A DNA stretch of 64,000 nt from contig ML660774.1 in NCBI GenBank assembly GCA_007570785.1, positions 4,500,201-4,564,200 of the forward strand. Reading direction: 5' to 3'. The notes beneath the pieces are model-generated. The model was not told the DNA's origin, did no database searches, and saw only the letters and a program-made list of their open reading frames with translations. Positions 22,531-32,830 of the stretch are shown piece by piece. Within the stretch, counting starts at the first letter, position 1; each line of letters opens with the position of its first letter. The position numbers and the translations under genes were made by a program. The DNA is from Antilocapra americana. Lineage: Eukaryota > Chordata > Mammalia > Artiodactyla > Antilocapridae.

Positions 22531-22811
22531 TGCGTGTATGCATTGAAACCATTAAGAAGTAGAAGAGTTTATAAAATTGGGCTTCATTATGATGACAATT
22601 TGAAGGTCTAGTCCATGGTTTGGGACATTTGGAGGGTTTTTGTTGTTTTTTGTTTTAAACACCCAAACAATGCTGTGGCCAAACAAGGAGCAGTATGGCA
22701 CACTCAAAGACAAATATCTCTTCATCACCTAGTTTCTCCCAATCCAAAATGCCTACCATTTCGTTCCTCTCACTGGTACCATATTTTAGCTATATGCCCA
22801 GAATTGCCTTT

Positions 22812-23020
22812 TCAGCTTCCTAGATGAATCAGTGGGAAAGAATCTGCCTGCCACTGCAGCAGGCACAGGAAATGCAGGTTTGAAACAAGGGTTAGGAAGA
22901 TTCCTTGAAGAAGAAAATGACCCTTCACTCCAGCGTTCTTGCTGGAGAATTCCATGGAAAGAGGAGCCTGGTGGTATACAGACCATGCAGTCTCAAAGAG
23001 GCAGACAGGAGTCAGAAACT
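22812..23020 (+). mobile_element. Bov-tA SINE, diverged
   Basis: AGCTTCCTAGATGAATCAGT head, AAAGAATCTGCCTGCCAC, then GCTGGAGAATTCCATGGAAA and GAGGAGCCTGGTGGTATAC. More diverged than most copies here. Confidence 0.85.
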
Positions 23021-23956
23021 GAGCTCAGCGCCAGAATTGCTTTAGAATGCCACAAGTTTGGCAGGGATATAGTCATGCAGACAGGGTAATTAGCAAGCAT
23101 TCAGTGCTGAAGGCTGCTCCCCTAAGGACACATTATAAACCTAGTTAGGTTTTGTTGTTTTGTTTTCCATAAGTTGAAACTTAACTATCTAAATCATATT
23201 AACTTTTGTGAAAAACTTGATATCAGATTATTATTTGTGACATACTATGAATTTGAAAATTATACCAAACTTCTCCTGGATAGGAATATAATTAAAAGTC
23301 TTGAAAACCTTTTAACTGAGTAATTGTAGTCAGTGATATGTTTCTAGCAACACATTTTTCCCTACAAGCTGTTTACAAAGGAATTGTACTGAGACGCCCT
23401 TCGTTCTGATGTGTTTTTCTCTTTTAACGCTGTTGAAATGGAATCTGCTCTCTCCTAGTGGAGGGTGATCTCACTCAAGACTTTTTCAGATAGAAAAGAT
23501 TGCCTATTATCTCTTTCTTGCCTTCAGACATTCGAAAAGTACATAAATATTGAAAACGTTCAAGTGCCCATGTAGACATTATTACTGAAAACTAAGTGTT
23601 GACAGGTATTTCATATACTGTATCCTACATTTGCAAAATTCTTAAATTTCAGTTTTGCAGGTAATCTTAGAGATCAGGAGAGGAGCTTAGTATCTTTCTC
23701 CACTTGTGTCATTTTAACTGAGGAGCACAGGAAGGAGGTGAAATGCCAGGGGCTTTATCATCATACATATTAGAACCTCAAGGTTCTCATGTTGATTATC
23801 TAAAAGTGTCAACATTATCTAAAATATTTTTTGTGTGTAAAAATTGTCAATATTTTCAACTTCTAAGCAGCTTTTTCTTTGGAGTCTTTGGCCAGAACCA
23901 TGAGATATGACCCTCAGGCAATAAAAAGCAGAGAGTTCTTGCAATCTCCAGGGACT
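23021..23956. other. Spacer, no feature recognised
   Basis: AT-rich single-copy sequence without convincing frames or repeats. Confidence 0.4.
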
Positions 23957-24185
23957 TTGTTGTTGTTCAGTTCACTCTCTAGCTCACATCTGACTCTATG
24001 CAACCTCCTGGACTGCCAGCATGCCAGGTTTCCCTGTCCTCCGCTGTCTCCCAGAGTTTGCTCAGGCTCATGTACATTGAGTCGGTGATGTTATCTAACC
24101 ATCTCATCTTCTGCTTCCACCTTCTCCTTTTGCTTTAAGTCTTACCCAGCATCAGAGTCTTTTCCAAAGAGTCAGCTGTGTGGTC
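23957..24185 (-). mobile_element. BovB 3' tail fragment
   Basis: TTGTTGTTGTTCAGTTCACTC, then CATGCCAGGTTTCCCTGTCC, TGAGTCGGTGATGTTATCTA and GCATCAGAGTCTTTTCCAAA form the reverse complement of the last 0.23 kb of BovB, in the subtype whose 3' end is rich in AACAACAA. Confidence 0.88.
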
Positions 24186-24274
24186 TTTGGAGACTCCCCT
24201 AGTTATCAGGGTCTGTTACTGACCTTGACATCAGATTGAACTATGGATACTGCCCTTATGGATACAAGAACCAT

Positions 24275-24497
24275 TCCTTGGGAGCCTAATACTTGCCAAG
24301 CTCTGTATTATCTACTTTAGTTAATCCTTTCAATAGCCATATTAAATAAATATTATTGATATTCCTATCAGTGAGGAAACTGAAGCCTATACAGGTAAAT
24401 AGCTTATGCAAGGTCACATGGTATTTGTCATCCCAGAAAGCAGTCCTGGTCAACTCAAATTAGGAGGCTGTGTGTTAACCACTTAACTATCTTGATT
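24275..24497 (-). mobile_element. MIR SINE
   Basis: The plus strand shows CTTGCCAAGCTCTGTATTAT, GTGAGGAAACTGAAGCCTAT and GCAAGGTCACATGGTA, ending near GTTAACCACTTAACTAT. This is a reverse-complement MIR in canonical order. Confidence 0.8.
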
Positions 24498-24888
24498 AGA
24501 CTGTGGTTGGAGTCATCAGTGAGGCTTTGCATACAGAGGCTAATTTTAATGTTGACACTTCATATAATAAAATCTAAAAAATCTCCCATTTTCTGTCATA
24601 AAACATGAAATAAAAGTAGAGATACATTTTATTCAATCAGAAAAAAAGTAATGTTCCTTAGATGGTTGGTGTCTGCATGAAGTAACTTGATAAACTAGCT
24701 GGTGAGCTATTTTTATTTATGATTTTCTCTTCTAAAGGGTATTACCTCTGCTTCAATATGAGCTGAGCTGTTGTAGACAGGAGTCTGTCTGAAAATAACA
24801 CCCTGAACTAGGAGATGAATAAATATAATCTCATTGTAAACAAGACTTATTTACTGATTGTCTGTAATAGGTGGAAAGGTGTATTCAT

Positions 24889-25322
24889 TTCCTAGGGCTG
24901 CCATAACAAATAACTACATTCTGAGTGGCTCTAAATAACAGAAGTTTATTCTCTCATAGTTGTAAAGGCCAGAGTCTGAAATCAAGCTGTTGGGAAGTTC
25001 TCTCTTGAGACTCTAGGGGAGACTCATTCCTTGCCCTGTGAGGTTCTGGTGGCTCCAGGAGTTCCTTGGCTCATGGCTGGATAACTTTAATTTCTTCCTC
25101 TATTGTCACATATACTTCTTCCTCTACCTGTGAGTTCTCCTCTTTACTGTGCATCTTTTATAAGGACATTTGTTGTTGGGTTTGGGGATACTCTGGTTAT
25201 TCAGAATGTCTCATCTTGAGATGCTCATTTATATCTGCAAAGACTCTTATTCCAAATAAAATCTCATTCATGGGTTCTAGAAATTCGAATAGAGACATAA
25301 CTTTTTTTTAGGGGGCAGGGTA
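24889..25322 (-). mobile_element. MLT1-like (ERVL-MaLR) LTR, solo
   Basis: The plus strand runs from GTATTCATTTCCTAGGGCTG and CCATAACAAATAAC to CAAAGACTCTTATTCCAAAT near its far end, the reverse complement of an MLT1-type LTR. No internal retroviral sequence adjoins it, so it is a solo LTR from an ancient non-infectious element and encodes nothing. Confidence 0.78.
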
Positions 25323-27125
25323 CTATTTACCTAACTCTAGTGGTAAATGAAATATGAAATGGTCCTTTGATTTCTAGACTGTAGGCTCTTAATTGAAGTA
25401 AGAAATACAAAAATGTGGAGAGAAAAAAAAAAAAAAAAGCAAGTGATGTGTTTGGTTGTGGACCTACTGATTATGCCCGGGAGTAGTTTCAGACCTTTAG
25501 TTGGGGACTCAAGAGAAGTCAGTACTGAATATACTGAACTGGGGAACCCTTCAGCATACATGAGAGATAATGTTTTAGTTTGGGTAAGGGAAGGATATTA
25601 ACAGCCAGGGTGGGACGAGAAGGAAGTTGGAGAGAGTGCTCTGGGTTCACTTTACTTCGATTTATGAATAGGTTAAAGAGGAGCTGTCAAGAGAGACTGA
25701 AAAGGGGTGTTGGGTTTGCAGCAGTCAGAAATAATGTGTGCATTAAATATGTGGGAGACACAGGAGGGGAACCCAGGTAATATGGTTGAGGAAAAGTGGA
25801 TGCAAGTATAAGTACCCTGTTTCTTAACATTGTCAGAAAGCAAGTCTATGTCTTGGAAACGGGGAAAATCATATTAACACTTTACTTCCGTCTTTGCCCA
25901 GTGGTTTTTCATAGTCTGTAAACGCATCAGAATGGTGCATGGATTCCATACATTTGTATTTACCCCAAGCCCTTTGTTTGGCTCCGAGTATGTGGACAGT
26001 GACAGTCTGGGATAGCTTTACAGCACAGCGGACTGATCGGTGTGACATATACCTGTGGTTGTCACTCGCAGACCTGAGCCGGGGTCTCTGTGGACCAGAA
26101 GGTTCCGAGTGACTGCTTTCCGTGTCCCTCCGTGCACATGAAGACAGTTAGCAATTCTGTCCATTAGACTAACCAAGGGAACAAGCCTGGCCCTCTGGGC
26201 CGCCAGGATGATAGTGGCAGCGCACTCACGTTGCTCCTGTCATTGTGTCTTGTTTTTTTGGTTGTTTTTTTCTTTCCAAATATTGTTTTGTATGGTTTTG
26301 ATGAAAATAAAACTCTGAATCTATAGCTTAAGAAAAGTTCTCACTGTAACCCTCGCACCTAACACCCAGTATTTCTTAAACTTCCTTCATTATTATTCCC
26401 CCAAAGTACCTTTTAGACTTTTTCTAATCACCACCCACTCAATTATATATTAATACAATTACAATGACTAGGTGTTAATATCTCTATATATCTATCTGTG
26501 TACTATGACCTTCGGAGGAACAAAAACCATTGTAATATATGAGGTTTTTACAACAACATCCCCAACCAATTTTTGCCCTCTGTGGTCAATATCATTCTAT
26601 TGAGAATGCATGGGTTAGGGTCTTTCATTAAAGTTCATTTTAGCAGCTACAATAGTAAATGACCATCCAGTACATGGAAGTAGGTACTTTACTTCAAATT
26701 GAGGATAATTGTATGTCCAGGAGAGCATATTTTACTTTCTTTCCTCCATTAGAGATTTGGGGACATTATTAATGAAACTAATGAAAATTTAATTTCATAG
26801 AAACATATGCTGAAGTTAATTTTTTGTCACTATTACTTATGATTTCATTTTAATCAAGTGCCACATGGTGCTAAATGCCTCCATAAGTTTATACCCTGAC
26901 TCCATGAATTGTTCCTGGATGACCTTTACAAAAGTCATCTGCTGAAATGAGTCCAACAGAAAGGAAGTTCCAAAGCATCCCCACCTATTAGTATCAATCT
27001 TTATTTTTTAAGCTGCAGTAATGGAAACCCACATTAGCCTATATCCTCAGTAAGTTCATTAAATACATAAATTAATTATCTACCTCACAGACTTGCCACT
27101 TCAGAAGGATTTGGTCAACGAAAGG
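25323..27125. other. Spacer containing a GC-rich, CpG-bearing patch
   Basis: An A-run lies at about 25424-25438. Apart from the patch 25940-26330, described separately, the sequence is AT-rich with no recognised repeats and no supported coding frame. Confidence 0.45.
25940..26330 (+). other. 3'-UTR-like GC-rich patch ending in a polyadenylation signal
   Basis: About 300 bp with clearly higher GC and a dozen or more CpGs (CCGAG, GCGGAC, ATCGG, CCGGGG and others) in an AT-rich neighbourhood. It ends in T-rich sequence and then GATGAAAATAAAACTCTG, which contains a canonical AATAAA signal on the plus strand. No long frame runs through it. This fits the end of a 3' UTR, from either a real terminal exon or a retrocopy. 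I do not recognise the gene. No poly(A) tract follows, which argues mildly against a young retrocopy. Confidence 0.35.
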
Positions 27126-27127
27126 TA

Positions 27128-27207
27128 TTGGGTTGGCCAAAAGTTTCTTTCAGTGTTCATGGGAAATGAACTTTCAGGATTTACAAATGAAATTTTGGCC
27201 AACCCAA
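27128..27207. mobile_element. 80-bp mariner MITE
   Basis: Perfect 15-bp terminal inverted repeats, TTGGGTTGGCCAAAA, flanked by TA on both sides (27126-27127 and 27208-27209). The end sequence is that of ruminant mariner-type elements. The core is only about 50 bp, so it has no transposase and must have moved in trans. Confidence 0.9.
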
Positions 27208-27211
27208 TATT

Positions 27212-27232
27212 TGTGTGTGTGTGTGTGTGTGG
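27212..27232 (+). repeat. (TG)n microsatellite
   Basis: About ten TG units directly after the mariner MITE. Confidence 0.9.
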
Positions 27233-27330
27233 TTGCTCAAACTAAAATCATTGGAATTTGTCACCAGCAACCCAGTCCACACAACCTGTTGACCAACAAA
27301 CCCTGTCAACTGTGCCTTCAGTTGCAAACT

Positions 27331-28070
27331 AGAATCCAGCCACCTCCCACCACCTTCTCCTTGACCTGAGTCACAAGCATCTCGCACAAGCATCATAGAG
27401 GCCACCAGCTACATCCCTAATCCCACCCTTGCCCTCTACAACCTGATCTCAACAGTAACCAGAGGAGCTCTTAAAAGAATCCGTGTCACACTACTTACCG
27501 CTCCTTCGAAACTCCCATCTCCTTCAAGGTAAAAGCAAGCCATCATGGCCTCTGAGACCCACGGTGATGGGGCCCCTGGTACATCTTTGGCTTCCTTTCT
27601 TGTGTCCCCTCTGCTCTGGCCACACTGGCCTCTTTGCTGTTTCTTGAACAGTCTGAAGCACAAACTCCACTTCTCCAGCTCAGAGCTTTTTCATGACATT
27701 TGCTGAACCCTGAAATCTCTTTGCTCATGGTCTCATGGTTTGCCTCCTTGCTTTTTTCTTATCTCAAGTCAAATGTCTGCATATCCCTGAGGTTTTCTCC
27801 AGCCACCACATTTTAAATAGCCAAAACAAAAACTAAGTCCCCTTCATGAAGGGGACTCCTTATCCCTTTTACTCTCCTTTTTTTTTTTCTCAGCATTTAT
27901 ACCAACACTATCTTTAATATTTGTAGAAGATTTGTCTATCTCTGTTCACCATTCAAGTCCTCTGGGACAGAAACTGTCCTTGTGACATAAACATAGAACG
28001 CATACAGAGCTCACAGCTCTTTGTCTGGTAGTTAATGGGCACTCAAAAATATTTGTGTAATTCATCAATT
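27331..28070 (+). mobile_element. L2 LINE, long 3' fragment
   Basis: About 0.74 kb of plus-strand L2 in correct order: AGAATCCAGCCACCTCCCAC, CCACCCTTGCCCTCTACAAC, TGGCCACACTGGCCTCTTTG, CAAGTCAAATGTCTGCATAT and, near the end, GGGCACTCAAAAATATTTGT. Small frames within it are decayed L2 coding sequence. Confidence 0.85.
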
Positions 28071-30330
28071 AAATTTTCTCATGTATTATATATTTAAATA
28101 TTTTAATAGTGTGTTACCTACTTAACTGATATCAATTAAATATTATTTTTAGTGACCCTCAAAATCCTTGTCATGTTGACCTCAGTGCTTGGCACCCCTG
28201 CAGTAACTTATTCAAACCCAAGGAGCTGTCTGCCAGAAGCTATTGTAGAGTCAGGGGGTATAAGTGAAGAAACAGACTAGGTCTCTGCTCTATAGTTTAC
28301 AATTTCTGTTTTGTTTGCTTCTGTCTCACACATTTTCTTCAGATTTTTAGTTAGTCGGGAGAACTTTGCAGCATATATTGAGTGTTCTTCTATAGGCTAA
28401 TGTCCCCTGGAGAAATACAAATAATATTCTTATTAAATAAAGGCTGAAATCATAAGACAGGTTTTTTTTTAATTTTTTTTACATAAAATCTGTTTTTTTA
28501 AAATATTCCATTTGAGAGAAATATCCTACCAGGTATTCACCAAATATATCACTCTCTATAAACGGAAACATGCCGAAGTACAACCATGAGGTGATATAAA
28601 CATTTACATAGAAATTACTGCACCAATTTAGAAAACCGCAGGCAAAAAAAAAAAAAGGTAAAAATTAATTAGATCTACACTAAATTTTTTCTGTTGTTTT
28701 ACAGGCACATCTTATTTTGCCCAAACAAAGTAATTACATACAGTAAAGTTAGTATTTTAATGTTAAGAGTCTAGGGGCGAAAAATCTGAATTGCTCCTCT
28801 AAAGATTCTTCTCATGTTGATAACATAATGTAACCCCACACAAAAGAAATGAACAGCCAGTTGCTATAATTAATGTAATTAATTTTAAAACATTAAAGAT
28901 TTAAAATGACTCATAAAAAAACACAAGACATGCATTTCCTTTTCCCACAGTTAAGGCCTGTATTTCAGATGATATCTTTATGTTGAATTTAGAAATGTTA
29001 GATTGACTTTTTAATTACCTCTCCAATGACCACTGATGTGACTGACCTTCAGGGCACTATTAATTACCTGATCTAATATCTTGCAGGTGCTTACTATTAA
29101 AAGACATAGCACTGTGCTTTACCATATCTATGTAGTGGCAAATATATTACTTTAGTTTTAAATTAAAATGGAAATTTTGAAGTTTGTGGCTGAGTATTAA
29201 TAATAAATGTGTTGTACACTCTCATCAAATGCCCACAAATTGTGTGACTATTAATTCTTTTGGGCTATCCTACCATAGACAGCAAGGAAGATAGTTGTCT
29301 GTTGACTAGTTTTAAGACTTTTTTTTTTGCTTGATGTAAATGGATTTTATTGAGAATTGTCTTTGCGTAGGTTTTAGACTGATAGAAAATGTGTCTCATC
29401 TCTAGGTCATTAGGAAAGAGAAAGTCAGATATGAATGAGGAAGAAATGTTTGCAGTTGATATTACATATCTTGCATGGAAAAATATAAAATACACTGAAA
29501 TTAATTTGGGGAAAATGTCAAATCATGCATTGATTTCATCAAGAGCAATAATAGAGACCAACTTAATCAGTGCATAAGTGTAACGAGATATACTGTGTCT
29601 CAGATCCAGAGAGATGGTATAACAATGTTTTTTTTCTCTAAATACACAGCTGGATTTTGAGTCCTAGTAGGAGCCACCTGGTCAGCGTGGTATGAAGGTT
29701 AAAGGACTTATTTCACTCTTCTTGTAGTCTTATCTAACCTTTACACAAAAGGACACCTCCAAGGCCAGCCTCTTTCATCCCCCTGAACTGCTTCAACAGC
29801 CACTCTCACTTCTAGAATCAGTGTTAATCTAGTGATGATGCCAGAGATTCCAGGCCCCGGGCATCGTGGCCACAAGCTTGGCAGCAGTGCTTTTTATCAG
29901 TGAGGGAGTCCAGCTGAGTATCAGACATGGTTTTCTGGAAACTGATACCCCCATGGCCCTCAGGACACACAACTCCACAACTCTCTACAGCTTCCAACTG
30001 AGTCTTCCTCGAGCCCCCAGGCCCCTGAGGTGCCTTCGTGTCTGATCATTCCACATGCTTTCTATTAATAGCCTCTAATGTAGCTCTGAAGAGCCATTTG
30101 TTGGCTAGGCCATCTTTAAAGGTTTTCTCATACTAAAGTAAGGAAATAGATGAAGAAAGGTGTTCAGAATTTACGAAAACACTCTATTTCCTAAGGTTAA
30201 GATGCAGAAATAGTAGTTCACCTGAGACTACAAAGTAGGTAGCAGTATCTGGAAAAATAATTAAAATGTCTTTAAATTAATTGGATAAGCAGTACAGGTC
30301 TGTATTGGTCAGTTAATGGCTTGGGAAAAT
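28071..30330. other. Spacer, AT-rich then GC-richer
   Basis: 28071-29640 is AT-rich with several A or T runs. 29640-30060 is GC-richer (for example CCAGGCCCCGGGCATCGTGG) but shows no frame or repeat I recognise. No supported gene. Confidence 0.4.
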
Positions 30331-30360
30331 AAACTTTTTATTGGGATATCATTGCTCTAC

Positions 30361-31005
30361 TTACAAACTGTTTACCATTACTTTGGCCACCTGATGCTAA
30401 GAGCGAACTCATTGAAATATTGATGCTGGGAAAAGACTGAAGGCAAAAGGAGAAGGGGGCAGCAGAGGATGAGATGGTTAGATAGAATCACTGACTCAAT
30501 GGACATGTTGTTATTGTTCAGTTGCTCAGTTGTGTCCAACTTCTTGTGACCCCATGGACTGCAGCACACCAGGCTTCCCTGTCCTTCACCATCTCCTGGA
30601 GCTTGCTCAGACTTATGTACATCGAGTCGGTGATGCCATCCAACCATCTTATCCTCTGTCATCCACTTCTCCTCCTGCCTTCAGTCTTTTCCAGCATCAT
30701 GATCTTTTCTGAGTCAAATTTTCACATCAGGTGGCCAAAGTATTGAAGCTTTAGCTTCAGCATCAGTCTTTCCAGTGATTATTCAGGATTGATTTCCTTT
30801 AGGATTTACTGGTTTAATCTCCTTGCAGTCCAAGGGACTCTCAAGAGTCTTCTCCAGCACCACAGTTCAGAAGCATCAGTTCTTCAATGGCATGAGCATG
30901 TGCTTGAGCAAACTCGGGGAGATAGTGGAGGACATTGGAGCCTGGCTTGTTGTGGTCCCTGAGGTCACAGCATTGGACATAACTTAGCGAGTGAACAACC
31001 ACAAT
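30361..31005 (+). mobile_element. BovB 3' tail, itself interrupted
   Basis: CTTTGGCCACCTGATGC (30380) to GACTCAATGGACATG (30507), then from 30884 AGCAAACTCGGGGAGATAG to AACTTAGCGAGTGAACAACC. Together these make one plus-strand BovB 3' end of the AACAACAA subtype. About 20 bp at 30361-30379 is unassigned. A reversed BovB piece is inserted at 30508-30883. Confidence 0.85.
30508..30883 (-). mobile_element. BovB 3' fragment nested in BovB, opposite strand
   Basis: The plus strand runs TTGTTATTGTTCAGTTGCTC to CAGCACCACAGTTCAGAAGC, the reverse complement of the last 0.38 kb of BovB. Flanking TCAATGGACATG (30496-30507) and TCAATGGCATG (30884-30894) are host BovB sequence duplicated on insertion, with one base since lost. 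Confidence 0.88.
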
Positions 31006-31378
31006 ATTGCTTTACGATTTGTGTTAGTTTCTGCTGTACAACGAAGTGGATCAGCCTTAAGTATACATATACTTAACCTGATCCTCCCTCCCATCCTTCT
31101 TCCCACCTCTAGAGGGAGAGTAGGAATATACTTTAAAGCAGGAGCTGTGTGTAGCATCTTCAATCTATGACTTACAAGGTATCCAATTTAGTATTTAATC
31201 ACTTTCTCTAGCTTCAGGAATTGTCTTCTTCCTCTTCTTATTTTTTTTCAAATAGAAATCTGAAGCAGTTGATGTATTTAGTTCAACCTGTTATGATCCT
31301 ATAATTTTGTTTCCTAGATTATGAGTCTATAATTTTGTAAGGGCCACAAGTAGTTACTGCTCTCAAAGAAATACAGTG

Positions 31379-32030
31379 CAGTTCAGTCAGTTCAGTCGCT
31401 CAGTCGCGTCTGACTCTTTGTAACCCCATGGACTGCAGGATGCCAGGCTTCCCTGTCCATCCCCAGCTCCCGGAGCTTACTCAAACTCATGTCCATTGAG
31501 TTGGTGATGCCATCCAACCATCTCATCCTCTGTCGTCCCCTGCTGCTCCCACCTTCAATCTTTCCCAGCATCAGGGTCTTTTCCAAGGAATCAGTTGTTC
31601 TCATCAGGTGGCCAAAATATTTGAGTTTTTGCTTCAGCGTCAGTCTTTTCAAAGAATATGTAGGACTGATTTCCTTTAGGATTGACTGGTTGGATCTCCT
31701 TGCAGTCCAAGGGACTCTCAAGAGTCTTCTCCAACACCACAGTTCAAAAGCATCAATTCTTTGACACTCAGCTTTCTTTATAGAAACTCTCACATCCATA
31801 CATGACTATTAGAAAAACCACAGCTTTGACTAGATGGACCTTTGTTGGCAAAGTAATGTCTCTGCTTTTCAATATGCTGTCTAGGTTTGTCATAGCTTTT
31901 CTTCCAAGGAGGAAGCATCTTTTAATTCCATAGCTAAAGTCACCATCTGCAGTGATTTTGGAGCCCTCAAAAATAAAGTCTGTCACTGTTTCCTTTGCCT
32001 CCCCATCTATTTGCCATGAAGTGATGGAAC
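31379..32030 (-). mobile_element. 5'-truncated BovB LINE, 0.65 kb
   Basis: Reverse-strand BovB from the start of the C-terminal domain (WQIDGEAKETVTDFIFEGSK) to the 3' end (CAGTTCAGTCAGTTCAGTCG on the plus strand). The frame 31799-31392 keeps [20 protein letters not shown]. The polymerase is absent. Confidence 0.92.
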
Positions 32031-32404
32031 GATGAAGAGGTGATGGAACCATGAAGTGATGAAGCTGGATGAAGCACATTGCAGTTAGGGAGCAAAATTA
32101 ATACACTAATTAAGGGCTAACCTGGATAGCAAATATATGTATACCAGTGAAAATATCAATGTTAATTGACATAAAATTAGAGAAGTCAGAAAAATGGGAA
32201 TTTTGTGCTGAGAAGGAAAGCAGTTTCTAAGGCAGAGAGATGAATATCAGAAAGGTTTTGGAAGTGTCTGTGAGAACTCTGAGGCAATAAACTGGTTACA
32301 AATGAAGTGAAACAAAGAAATTGAGATTTAATGATGTAACCAAAAGGAAATGTTCCTTTAGGTAACAAAATGAAAGCAATATTTAATAAAAATAAGCTAA
32401 TTGG
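32031..32404. other. Spacer beginning with a degenerate GATGAAG repeat
   Basis: 32010-32075 repeats variants of GATGGAAC, GATGAAG and GTGATG, probably replication slippage at the BovB 5' boundary. The rest is ordinary AT-rich sequence. Confidence 0.4.
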
Positions 32405-32830
32405 TGAAGGATTTATTCATTCAGCAAATAGTTATTGAGTACAAATTATATGCCAAAATCTCTGTGAGGCACTAAAAATTCAAATGTGAGTGAGAAGATT
32501 CTCATTTTCCACCATCACAAAGGACCAAAGCCTAGGAATAGTAAGAACCAGAAGTAATAAGCATTCTATTATGGGGTGGGATCTACCTAGTTGGAGACAG
32601 AGTCAGAGAAGACTTTGAGAGATAGTGACCTTTGTTCTGCAACCAGAAAAGCAGAAATTAGTCAAGAAAGGTACTTGTTAGGTGTAGGATGATTGATAGG
32701 GAAGTGTGCATCTTCTAAATTTCCAAAGAGAAAGGAAGATGAGTTGGGGAGATAAAGTAGGATGCCATTATAATTATCCAAGCTTGGACTGATAATATTC
32801 TAGGCTAAATCTGTAGCAATTAGAAGAGAA
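32405..32830 (-). mobile_element. L2 LINE fragment
   Basis: TTTATTCATTCAGCAAATAG, then ATTATATGCCAAAATCTCTG, followed by text resembling reversed L2 (GAGACAGAGTCAGAGAAGAC, GCATCTTCTAAATTTCCAAA). The first 120 bp are confident; the extension to 32830 is weaker. Confidence 0.6.

Larger units (their letters stand above)
30331..31115 (-). mobile_element. L1 3' UTR fragment split by nested BovB
   Basis: The left block AAACTTTTTATTGGGATATC (30331-30360) and the right block TAGTTTCTGCTGTACAACG with its surroundings (31006-31115) are adjacent parts of a ruminant L1 3' end in reverse. They meet at ATTGCTCTAC (30351-30360) and ATTGCTTTAC (31006-31015), a probable target-site duplication with one mismatch. 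Confidence 0.75.

Noticed and set aside
24889..25322. Possible endogenous retrovirus with coding capacity
   Set aside because: Only a diverged MLT1-like LTR is present. No gag, pol or env-like sequence is adjacent.
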